The translations under genes were made by a program, and so were the position numbers. Under the pieces are notes generated by a model. It was not told the origin of the DNA. It saw only the letters and a program-made list of their open reading frames with translations, and ran no database searches. 64,000 nt of DNA, from positions 4,479,001 to 4,543,000 of the forward strand of contig NC_060113.1 of the NCBI RefSeq assembly GCF_021155765.1. Reading direction: 5' to 3'. Source of the stretch: Diprion similis. Lineage: Eukaryota > Arthropoda > Insecta > Hymenoptera > Diprionidae. Shown one piece after another: positions 13,601 through 22,933 of the stretch. Each line of letters starts with the position of its first letter. Positions within the stretch are counted from its first letter, which is position 1.

Positions 13601-15032
13601 GGCTAAAGGCTTTGGTGGGACGGAAGGTTTCATGGCGCCAGAGATAATAAAATATAACGGTGAGGAAGAGTATACAGAAAAAGTTGATTCATTTTCTTTT
13701 GGTATGTTTATTTACGAACTTGTGACCCTGAGGCAACCATTTGAAGGACACGAGTCAGTTAAAGAATGTATTTTGGAAGGTGGCCGGCCACCATTAACTT
13801 ACAGAGAAACTCTTCATCCGTGCTACGCCTTAGATTTAATGGTAATTTGTTGGGCTCAAAATCCTAAGGATCGACCAACTGCTAGTCAGATTGTGTCTAT
13901 TGCGTCGGCACCAGAATTTACTCACTTAATTGATGTGACTTTGCTGACAGAAAGAACGCAGGTAACAGCTATAACAACAACAAAAAAATCTTTGGAAGAT
14001 AATGTTGTAGGGGATGAAATCTGGCTTGGGCATAACAATGGGGAGGTCGATATGCTGTTGGGTACTGAGAAGGGCTGGCTGCAGCATGTGCGAATTGAAA
14101 CTCCTGTTATACCATATGCCATGTGTGGAGTAGATGGTTATATATGGATTGGAGATAACGTAGGTCAAATTCACGTGTATTTGGGAAACAATTTCGGCTG
14201 TGTAGCTAGTTACAACATGGAACCTGACCATAACCGAGAATCGAACGTCGTCGGTTTGATTCACTTGGAACAAATCAAACAGTTCGCAGTTGCGCTGCAC
14301 AGTGGAAAGCTATTTTTACTATCAAACTCGCTAACGCAAATGAAAAAAACCGAAATAACCACAGAAATTAAGGAGAACATTTACTCCTTAGCAGCTGTAT
14401 TTAAGAAACGGCGTATCATAGAGCTGTGGACAGGTGAAAGCTTTGGGTTTATATCTATCTATGTCTTGAAGGATGGTAACTTAGTCGACATGATTAGTTT
14501 GACACACTTCTCGAGCGAAGCAATGTCTAAAACTATTTTCGCTACTTACTTATTGAGTAGTGAAAATTCTATTCTATCATACACGTATCCGGGATGTATT
14601 GTTTATCAATGGGATGTTGATTCCCGTCAGATAATTAACAAATTGGACATGTCAAAACTAGTACCATGTTCGGAAAGTCTCAAGTCTATTTCTATAGAGG
14701 AAAATCTGACATCAGAAAAGTGCCAAGTAACTGCTATTGAAACTTTTATGAATCAACTCTATATCGGTACAACCTGGGGCTGCATTGTTGTAGCGGAATG
14801 CAATTCTTTGAGACCTATAACAGTTTTTCGACCTTTTGAGGGCAAAGTATGTCAAATTGTTTCATTTAAATCAATCGACAAAAAGAGAGTAGTTTTAGCA
14901 ACTGTCGGGCAAGGATATCGGAGTTTAATATCACGATACACAGACTATCCCGTCCATAGAACAGAGGATGAAGATTTGAGACATAACATGTACACGCTTT
15001 TGTGGCGAGCTGAACACTGGTCAGCTGCGTGA
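7659..15032 (+). CDS. Lrrk: Lrrk, ROCO-family leucine-rich repeat kinase (LRRK1/2 homologue)
   Basis: One uninterrupted 2457-aa frame, about the length of the fly protein. LRRK proteins are GTPase-kinases acting on endolysosomal Rab GTPases, the cytoskeleton and synapses. Domain order by rough residue: ankyrin repeats 14-490 (for example WGRTPLHAAA, TALHAAVKAGHADIV); leucine-rich repeats about 575-1000 (LEEMYLQDNRLEQLPEFIF, MLDVSNNQLKEIP); ROC GTPase with P-loop GIQGIGKTS near 1036, switch II WDFGGQKEYYATHQYF near 1114 and the GTHYD G4 motif; COR to about 1690; kinase with LGRGAFGFVFKG near 1793, VAMK near 1819, YRDLKSENVL near 1939, the LRRK-typical DYG in place of DFG near 1970 and GGTEGFMAPE near 1987; then a C-terminal WD40-like propeller, about 2080-2440. 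All catalytic residues are present. The start fits because ankyrin sequence begins at once after the ATG. The absence of any intron over 7.4 kb is unusual in this window, where every other recognised gene is split. Confidence 0.96.
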   Translation: MEDYTPVDEDFPGRLLHQAALWDNAELLEDLLRGEHAQYINSQDSWGRTPLHAAAITENSRCLVSLLSAGANANIPCGPRGHYRTPLHTCAEHGHMTNIEKLLEYNADLIIKDNNGLTPLDIAEKSEHATCISLLKLSAEKRELEILATHASLRASCLQGDTITARSIIQSLSNNVESVVNMAPNGANTLLFISCEMGHKDMARLLLDHGADCRIHPVTKYCPLYIACYKGKLEIVELLLKHFPKQIQSLTVEKWLPIHAAVINGHLPVIELLLRFDYPQHLYQRYKDQSGEFEYEMVFDINTRDVTGQSILYISSTLGNAKIVDLLLSYKVKARKVREDDSSDVQPLPTSKRRISSGIQRLMSSLNFRSKSLEKKDDNTVSPLNLDLYCYNDTETALHAAVKAGHADIVAALLLSGADPNLPVKVPYDQSDTEFNYSTMLTIACLNRDIKIADLLLKHGAVDNECKALKIAAQNRDEALTAKLLSIKAHPDSEYKINKKAMTDNTQSSHFSALSNFGNVTYSALFPNVPTMINWHNQQCRLSQIRSQWLNDAVLHVNKKLNAKNNDLVLYAITRIDISLNSITSLPSTIFYLQSLRYLNLAQNKIDTLTLEPKTSKDKLCPVLEEMYLQDNRLEQLPEFIFDLQALEIMDVSNNKLQCLPNNLWKAPRLKELNASFNLLRDLPSQVSQNIVRKPQREDTLSSSPSCRSLTGQISMPRDDSVEFESFTKIANAQIIEMNCPHVWTESVQVSEKLSDSSESGARSVLASLNLAHNLFNSIPVALPCLAVGLVRLNMAYNSLRSMSHITSYPATLKQLDLSNNQISCWPSLPQVDGADTMEQAATACYCPTTNIQTPTGPGNRQTATSLRDVVLMSVCTHRRHLRLENLRTLVLANNLLTRIQLTSVDDGETPNIEEENIDRDTKIPYSGSKLYLLFPNVSMLDVSNNQLKEIPHNIHELSNLSVLNINGNSEITELPPQMGLLSRLWNLNTQGCKLQEPLKSMIESKKYKTMDVIGYLKSVLEDAKPYARMKLMIVGIQGIGKTSLLEQLRQEGEVPNKKKASEHWAKRMGNKNINAKTARGTTISTVGVDIGDWLYEKKVRGQSSHGPVYFRTWDFGGQKEYYATHQYFLSKRSLYLVVWRITDGFKGVSEIFQWLVNIQSRAPNSPVIIIGTHYDISFDQSEALQQYIRDKFINVVDAEKCGLPKVMETIEISCKTRHNIKMLCNLIYDIVFSLRSPGSKELLLEQRVPASYLALEDVVVQLAHDRKLSGADPVLKADQYYAAVTNELQKLHRSFRDPAELHQATLFLHDNGIILHYDDATLKDLYFLDPQWLCDMLAHVVTIREINPFARSGIMKLDDIQHVFKSSTISTLDTQGYIVSLLNKFEVALTWDYRTLLIPSLLPTEEDILRNSQILKIPVKTRGWHVRSKKITSPMFSYPSVSGEKMNTECVLTSRSQPDCAVIRLLLMSYFPSGFWSRLITRILADDTIVEIVMSFLAPFKDFVDERIFASLLETQAEWVLWQTGLELRYAGITLLRLKEVNYGIKNSPHDYRQYKFKLKQDGIWCTVDLKNSAILEIWFPVDTLVVKQPIMSDSMEEEPMGYQAIVVEPRPESMPQLLALIVDHIDILLEDWYPTLGTRFVHTSEGKLLVTRLIPCPRCLINNGDNDVESNSTEHLPDDIQRYYMNRERQSQDSYKSDGDSGVGYDSSASSRIPSLEGHPDISKQNSNWEGTLAYSWMVEECILSAYSNKSINCPKHCEIPLSHIAPDIIFMDLGSKHLIKSDEIKRGKMLGRGAFGFVFKGNCRLPGTNVKTDVAMKMLQPVPPGPNSKQSAILAYKAAQSKWDRDPLQYACKAYCTARQELNILLTLKHANIVPLVGIVISPLALVLDLAPEGALDNALKNYRRSGAKLDPYTLQSIILQVAKAVEYLHQQHVIYRDLKSENVLVWQLPLPFQGYLEHPVHVKVADYGISRLTLPSGAKGFGGTEGFMAPEIIKYNGEEEYTEKVDSFSFGMFIYELVTLRQPFEGHESVKECILEGGRPPLTYRETLHPCYALDLMVICWAQNPKDRPTASQIVSIASAPEFTHLIDVTLLTERTQVTAITTTKKSLEDNVVGDEIWLGHNNGEVDMLLGTEKGWLQHVRIETPVIPYAMCGVDGYIWIGDNVGQIHVYLGNNFGCVASYNMEPDHNRESNVVGLIHLEQIKQFAVALHSGKLFLLSNSLTQMKKTEITTEIKENIYSLAAVFKKRRIIELWTGESFGFISIYVLKDGNLVDMISLTHFSSEAMSKTIFATYLLSSENSILSYTYPGCIVYQWDVDSRQIINKLDMSKLVPCSESLKSISIEENLTSEKCQVTAIETFMNQLYIGTTWGCIVVAECNSLRPITVFRPFEGKVCQIVSFKSIDKKRVVLATVGQGYRSLISRYTDYPVHRTEDEDLRHNMYTLLWRAEHWSAA

Positions 15033-16210
15033 ATTTAACTAAAAATATTACTCGGAGTTGTGACTAGTTAGCGGTAAATCACGGCTGATATCCTATCCAT
15101 TTTATTTATTTATTTACTTTTCTCGATGGTTATATCTGGTCATGTAATTTTAAATCATTAATATTAGTTGAAATTTTTATAATTAATAATATTAGGCAAT
15201 TATTACCCTGATTTTCTGCACTTAATATAGTGCAGAATAATATTATAGATATAGGAATATTACATAGAGGTAAAGTTGTGAGCAAATGAGGACTCGCTAT
15301 GAATTATTGTGCAAAAGAAGAAGTATTTTATTGTTTTTTCGAAGCAAATAAGACAAATTTTAAATTAATATTTTAGTTTTATTTAGAAATTAGTTCATCC
15401 AGGTGCTTTTTGGTATGATCTTACATTTAAAATATTGATCAATCACGATTTGGATCAATTTTTACTTACTCACAAAAGAAAACAAGATTGATACATGTGT
15501 TCAAGCTATATTGATATGATTTAATTATATTTTAATCACAAACAAAAGTAATGAATTAAATTTAGAACGAGGTAGTACAATAGTTAATTATATTATACTT
15601 TTAATATTATTTTTATTATTAGTCACTGATCTCTTAACTAGTGTCGAACATACATAATAAGTGAATGTGAGAGCTAATTTATAAAGATTTATTGATTGCA
15701 TGGAGTCAGAATATTACTCATAACAGTATCAATTATTGTATTATGCAGAAATAAACTGGTTTTCAACTTTTTTAACACAGAGCTAAATCACCTTACTAGC
15801 TTCTTATTTTTAGCAATTGTGTACTTAAAACTATTAGGAAACAAGTTGAAATATTATTAAATTGTGAGTATTTCGACTGGGAGTTAAACATTACAAAAAA
15901 GAATAAAAATAAATAAATTATCTCGAAAAGAAAGTTGACCAAATGCACGTTCTTGCTACAAACTGGCATATGATTGTTAGTTATTAAATTTAGACACATC
16001 TTAACGTATTACTCGTAGAATATGAGCATGGCCCATTTTAGTTTTGACCTAATACTATTTTTCAACTAAGAATTATATTGAATTTGAATGATAAGGTGAT
16101 TATATTAGTATTTGCTTAGGTAACATTTATGCTGTAAATAGGAATCTACTTCATGGATTGAAGGTTTTTCAAGTGTGTGTAAAATACTGTGGACTGAATC
16201 AGGCTGTACG
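15033..16210. other. 3' UTRs of Lrrk and the Nudix gene, AT-rich
   Basis: About 1.2 kb of very AT-rich sequence between convergent stop codons. A candidate AATAAA for Lrrk is at 15750-15755. No coding sequence or structured repeat recognised. Confidence 0.5.
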
Positions 16211-17378
16211 CTATTCTGAAGGCTTATCCAGAACTTGGATATTATATTTTAGTATAAGATCTTCGCCACGATATATAAAATGTCCTTTAAAGAATTCCCC
16301 TCTTAGCATGTATGGAAACCAGTGCTCGTCGTCCAGCCACATATTCTTGAAAGGGATATTCTTCAAGTCGTACCATTTTGGTGACATTTCTAGATTTTTA
16401 AATATTTTATATTAAACACAGTATAATGTTATATTCTTAATAAAAGGTAATAAAAACAATAACTACATAGATTTGTTTATTAAAGTAGGTTGAGAGACAC
16501 ACACAAAATCATTATTCTGTTAGAAATATTGAAAAATAAAATGATGAACAAAGAAACATTCTTCAACGATAAACCAGAAAAATTTACTTTGCACATTTCA
16601 GTTTGCAAATGCAGTACTCTCCAAAATTGTGATACCTATACATAATGCATTTGTATGAATTTGAATGTATCAACATTACTATATGTAAAAATTTGATTAC
16701 CCTCAGATTCTGTTACATTTCCATGATATTTGTGGGTTTCAAAAACGTGCACTTCCAACAGTGTGGGATCCCCTTCAAATTTAAATTCAAGCAGGCCAAC
16801 ATTCTTCAGGTCTTTCGCAATCAATCCGCACTCCTCTTGTAATTCTCTGAGAGTATTGAATAGCGTTTCAAATCAAATTGTTCTTGAATACGTTATTACA
16901 ATAAACGCGAATGATTTGTCGAGTGTTTTTTTTTTTTAAGTATCAAATTTCGGGTATTCTCTCGTTGTGATGCAAGGAAAGAGAAGGGATCTCTAAACAT
17001 TGTTTTCATATTATGCTGATAATTTTATTTAAATTTAATTGAACGGCTTTGCATTTATGACTAATATTTAATTGTAACTGAATTGTATCTCACAAACTAT
17101 TGTTAATTGTTACGCTATTATAATTAAATATACAAAGTTGTTAAATGAAAATCATATTGTCAATTTGAATTACAAATCAACCTGTTTAATTATAGAAATA
17201 CGTAATTAACGGAAAGGAAATCTCACCGTACAGCGCCTTCAGGGATCGTTTCACCGGGTTCAATTTTGCCGCCAAACCCGTTCCACTTTCCTTGTCCGAA
17301 ACCGCGTTTCTTCATGCCGAGCAGTATTTCAGATGCATTTCGCACGAAAACAAGGGAGAAAACTTTCTTGGCAGTCAT
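16211..17378 (-). CDS. Nudt1: MTH1/NUDT1-type oxidised purine nucleotide hydrolase
   Basis: Three minus-strand exons: 17378-17227, 16846-16701, 16389-16211; 477 nt, 158 aa (human NUDT1 is 156 aa). The enzyme hydrolyses 8-oxo-dGTP, 2-OH-dATP and related oxidised nucleotides, keeping them out of DNA. Nudix box GX5EX7REUXEEXGU is complete: G37-KIEPG-E43[16 protein letters not shown], split between exons 1 and 2 at Arg51. Other NUDT1 marks: [19 protein letters not shown] before the box, VHVFETH in exon 2, and [18 protein letters not shown] and HWFP in exon 3, which correspond to the substrate-pocket residues near human Trp117, Asp119 and Asp120. The ATG chosen aligns with the human start and no upstream in-frame alternative is needed. 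Its promoter region is shared with epsin, which runs the other way. Confidence 0.93.
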
Positions 17379-17862
17379 TTGATCTCGAATCGTTCAAGGC
17401 AGACTGAACCTGGAAAAAAATGATACGTAAATAATGGATCATTTTATTGAGGCTCAGAACTCGTGACCGACAAGCACACTCGTACAATTACGCGCCAAAA
17501 CCTCCGACTTATGACACGTGCTTAGTGTAACTTTCAACAATTCGTCCCTGCCTGGACGTTTCTCTCGTCAGAGATCAAATCAGTCGACTTGGGTAAGCCA
17601 AGCGTGTGTTAGACCGTAAATTTCCCGATTACAATTAAGTAATACCTTGTGAATGCCGTAAAAAATGCGTGGTGAGCGTGAAGAGTTGACAGTTGAGTTA
17701 TCGTAGACAGGAGGAACGGCTAGCGGAAAGAGCGGCCATCTTGGTTCATAGTTGCTGATTCGTCAGAGTGCTTGTGAATGAACTTGTGATAATTTATCTC
17801 TTATGTTGTTTTCTCATCATTTTCATCCTAAGTTCTGTGTAAAATTTTAAGTATCTAACAAG
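17379..17862. promoter_or_regulatory. Divergent promoter Nudt1 | epsin and epsin leader exon
   Basis: Fewer than 500 bp separate the Nudt1 ATG from a good splice donor (AG|GTAAGC, exon end 17862) that fits a non-coding first exon of epsin. The right part of this interval is therefore probably epsin 5' UTR and the left part a short shared promoter. The leader contains short upstream ORFs, for example ATG AAC TTG TGA near 17777. Confidence 0.5.
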
Positions 17863-20800
17863 GTAAGCATCGCGGAATACTCAATCATTCATTATCAACG
17901 ATCTGCGTAATGACGCCGCCCATTTGACACGCGATGTTATGACGGGACCTAGAATGTTTCTCTAGTGAGTCCAATGCACTCACTCCCTCGGTGCTCTTTC
18001 CAATAGATTTTGGGCCGAGCGTACTTTCGCCTACGTATACAATATCGTTTGTCTGTGTAAAAATATTTTGGTAAACATGCTGTACGTTTCTCGAACATCA
18101 CCCGACGATGATTATCATCGAATTTCTAAACGTTCAGTCTACTTCTGACACCCCCATAGGTATAACCAAGAAAATTACAAACGTCAAATTACTTCCTGAC
18201 GTATTCCGTTTTTCTTAGTAGTTCTAGTAGTAGTAGTAGTAGTAGAAGTACCACTTCGTAAGGATAGTAAACGTCACGAGTGCGTACGTATCCAGCATTG
18301 AAATGTGTTTAAAACTGGTGTGTGTGTGTGTGTGTGTATGTGTGTGTGTGTGATGCTCAGGAATGTTCGTACAAGGACAAGTGTCTGCTCATTCAGAGCA
18401 TGCATTCGTCAAAACATTACTTCAACGGTCTACCTATTATTTCTATTAAATTATTTTCAAATTACATTTATTCTGAATATTGAAAAATGTACCAGCTTCT
18501 ATGCCACGCACCATTTGCCGTTGCCTCCAATTCTCTACTGTAAAGTTGTTACCTTATCTTCTTTCAAACGTTCTTCAGTCGCTTCTTTTGCCATCAAATA
18601 TGATGGACGATATTCTTTTTAACCAATTCCTTAGTCACACTGTCGCAATCACATGATGAATCATTGGCGGAAGTTGCTCTGACCACAATCTGCAGATGAA
18701 AATGCCACAAATCTTACCAAGCAGCAACGGCACAACGTCGTCAATCAGGCAACGATTCTTTTAATTGCTTGATAAAATACGCTATTCCGAAAACATGATG
18801 GAAATGTCACTGTTATTAAAAAAATGAGTCACTCTGTGAAATCTGTGAGATCATAACACGGTACTTACTTACGAGCTTATATTAAGCCCTGTCAAGCGAG
18901 ATAACTGGTATGCTCTGTTATCAATAGCGCCTATAGTTCAACAGAGAACGTTGAAATGAACGACATAGAAAAAAGTGTAAAAAATGTTGCAATAACAGGT
19001 GTCGCGTCTGTACTGTCAGACAATGTCCGCAATTGATTTTTTATGTTCTGCTTACAGGGATGAAGTTGGTAACATTAATTTAACGAAACACTGATACGAA
19101 AATGATTGTTTTGCAATTCTACGATGATTATGGATTCGTTGAATTTCCAAAGTACAAGTATATTCTGCGTGTTGATAGTTTGCTTGATTTCAAGCAATCC
19201 CAAAGTTACGAAATAACTAATATTCCTACAAATGTATCGTCACAGCAATGTTATGTACTTCGGCCTTATTTAATTTTTCTATTTTATCAAGCAACTAGTA
19301 TTGCTGAATTTTGTCTATTGTGAAATTGTCGAACTTGAAGTAGATCAATATTCCCATGGTCATTCAGCCGTATTACATTTACTTGAGAAGCCTTACTTGG
19401 GACTATATAATTGACTTTACCGCTAGACTGTGTAAAGCTTTATTCAACTGGCGTGTTTGCATTAAAAAATAACAATAACAATAGTATTCCATTTATTTTT
19501 GGCCTCAGATCCAGAGTCGCTTGTTTTTTTCAAACTAATTTTATTCACGTGTTAGCAATGAGCAATATATTTCACATTCAAAGGATGCAGAACAAAGTAA
19601 ACTTGTATTTTTCCTCAGTACAAGTGACTCGCATTTCATTTGCTCTTCATGTTCCTAAATTATACCTTGGAGATTAAAAAAAGCACCAATGGCATGCATT
19701 CATAAGCTAAAATGATACATTTTTTTGTTCCGTTGGATTATTGTACAGGCCTGTTGAAATTATTTTTGGAATTCGTTGGTATTTTTCTAGTTGAAATGGG
19801 GCGGTTATGCAATGTAGAAATTGAATAGACAATTATGAATCTTTTACACAAACACTCACGTAATATTTATTAATATTTACTAGATTTGCTCGTATGGGTT
19901 CTCAGGATTTTCGCAAACAGAAAGTAGTCCACTTCTCTCAAGTCCATACTGTTGCAATATTTCTGCACCTACTGCTCCACTGTGTTCGATACTAAATTCG
20001 TGACTTTCAAGTGCTTATGCTACTTTGGAATAACAGTAACTCACTCCTTGACCAACATCAGATTAATTTGTGCATCGTGATACGTTGAACTCTCTGTTAG
20101 CCTCTGTCTACTGTGAATCTAAATCCATCAAGTGTATGATACCCTAAATTGTTAATGCACAATTCAACAAAACGAACGATAAGATATAATGTAACATAAT
20201 TTTACAAAAGTCAAATTCATTGCGATTCTGAGAATTAAGGGTGAAGTTCCTTCTCGATATATTGCAATACTTGTCAGTTAGTGATATTCGGTGCTGTTGA
20301 GAGTAAATTCCATATTCAACATCATACTTTTGCCCAAGACTATACATATACTAAGTACGTCATGAGATAAGCCAGTCATTGTTTATTGAGCATGATGAAA
20401 AATCTTCAATACAACAGACTGACGTAGAGGTCCTCAAGTATTTCTACGTTGTAATCAATGAAGAAATATTGCATGCAGACTGAGATATAACGAATGCCGA
20501 AGATGATTACTTAAGTAATCAAGATATTTGAACTCACGTAGGTAGTTGTAGTATTACATTCAATCGAGGAAGGATAAAAGCGAATTAATAAATGAAAAGA
20601 AGTTTGTAGTTTCACTAAACAATGATGGAGTCAAAAGGGAAGGTTGCCAATGGTCAGCTTGCCTCAGTAATGTCATATTTTTTGATTATATTATTGCGGT
20701 ACCTACTCTGAAATTTTATTTTTATTCTTTGTCTTAGGAGTCTATCTAGATCTCTGAATCTGATAATATATACTTTCTGATAATAAGTGATAGCAGAAGC

Positions 20801-22933
20801 TAGACTTGTGAATCAACCATTGTCAGTACTAATTTCCAATTACTTGCAGCTGTGCGGGGCCATTTAGCAAGAGTGAGACGCGAACATAAGAACTTACCAC
20901 AGTGAGTAGACCTTTATAATTATAGTTTTAAAACTTTCACGCAATAGGTGGTAAAACAAAAATGTATCAGAGATTTTTCATGCATTCAGTCAACATTTTG
21001 CAAATTATTCTTCTGATTTTTGGCCGTTCCATATGAAGTTATATTTTTAACATTAATGAACCATGTACTGCCATTCGTTCTTTCAGGTATTGACTTTGAT
21101 CACTCTTGTCTTTTCAAAATACGTAATTAACAAACTGCTACCAGACCCCGAGTAGTAAAGCTGTATAATTGAATGCTAAACTATTCCATTTTAATTGAGG
21201 CTGCTGATGAAAAGTATTTTTTATATTTAAGAATCGCATACTTCTGACTTAAATTACGCTTTGCACGGTTTACAATTATCTCAGATTAGAAAGTATCAGA
21301 CGCTGCTGTCGTCTTACCTACCTCTTATCTCTAATAATTTTATTTGAATGGATAGCTTGGTGTTTACACTTTGCGCTTCAGACTTCAAAATAAAGCGACA
21401 GTAATACCTGATATTTTGAATATCACAATTTCATAGAAATACATCATTCCTGTAGTTATACAACATGATATTCTTGTGTTCTACGTCAATTTAGTTTGAT
21501 AGCTTGCTATAATTACAACAGGAAGAAGAAGTAAATGCTGTTTGTATGCGCAACCAGAAAAAAAGTTTCACAAAAAGAATTTTCCATGTTGAAATATGAG
21601 ATTTCTCCATCAGATTTGTAAATAAATTATTACAGTTTTAGTAAGTCTCTTTATGTTTTAACAACACCTTCGCCAACGGCAGTAGGTCAGGGACAACTTA
21701 TCAAAGTTTTGTACGGCATATATGGGTGTTGAATGTTTGGCACGAATCGACAATACATTTCTTTTATAAATTTAAAGATATTTGGAGTAATGCAAATAAG
21801 CATAACAAATTGTAAGCTCATGAATTTTAACGATCTATAAATAATAGAAGTATGTTCCGCTTTTGCAAACTTCATAATCTGAAATTAATATTCAGTGGCC
21901 TAGAAATTTTGTTTGCGGCGTGAATATTAGCCTGTCATTAGTAATTAATTCAAGCTGTTCTGATAGTCTAAACTCACGGTATCTAGAGATTCGAATAATA
22001 TTTGATAATTTCGTCACTGGAGTAATAATTCACAATCAAGTCTGTTGTGCCTTTGACAATATTTGCTCAGCTCGTTATAACAGTGCTATTATTCGCACTC
22101 GTTGGTAGAACGTTCGGGGTCACTCAGTTGCTAAGTATACTTCTGAAGAACAACATCCACGTTTCTACCTGCTCTTACAGGGAACAGTATTCTTTTGGTG
22201 CATTATTAAATTAATTACAGCGTTTGAAACACATTACAATTTCGAGTACTTTATTGATAAAAAAAAATCATACGTTAGTTGAATTTGACTAATTTGAATA
22301 ATGAATGTTTCGTGTATGGATAGTATAATTACTCCCCGAAGAATGGGTTTTCACGACCGATCTGGTCATGAGACCGAGAAGCTCGAATATTCACCTATGG
22401 TAGAAAAAGTGTGTGAATTACTTCTTTGTTATTTATTATAATATAAATTTTTCTTATTTTCAACTCTTGAGAATGCAAATGCCTTCAGTCCAATTCGTCT
22501 CATCGACGTATTTTGGATTTTTTTCAAACTCGAGGATAATTTTTATTTTAACTACGATACGATCTAAACGCTGTGCTATCAATTATTCAAATGCAATACT
22601 CGCACAAGGTTGAATACACTGTGAATGATGAGTCTCATATATTACAAAAAGGTTTATTTAATTGTGCAAGTATCGTTGGCTTGTACCTGTTGGCCTTGTA
22701 TTTATGTCGAGAAGAGTAATTTCCATATGTAGAAGATTTCATATCATGAATAAATCTGTTCGACCAGAAGTTATGTTCCATTTTTTACAAAAGTAAAGGA
22801 AACATCAGAATTTTAGTATTTTTAGTTCTCTAATTAGTCCTATCTTCTCTTACCTCTTATCACCTATTAAATACCTATCATATATTTTAAGAAAAAATAA
22901 ACAACACATAGCTAATATTTGTTAACATTTCAG
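17863..22933 (+). other. Large first intron of epsin (5 kb)
   Basis: Inferred intron between the leader exon donor at 17863 and the acceptor before 22934. It contains an (AGT)n run at about 18223-18246, a (TG)n run at about 18319-18352 and AT-rich unique sequence. No ORF in it looks coding. Enhancers or alternative leader exons are possible but not demonstrable. Confidence 0.5.

Noticed and set aside
20851-20900. Possible 50-nt exon (acceptor ttgcag, donor GTGAGT) in epsin intron 1
   Set aside because: Contains stops in the relevant frame and has no support beyond splice-like motifs. At most an alternative leader exon.
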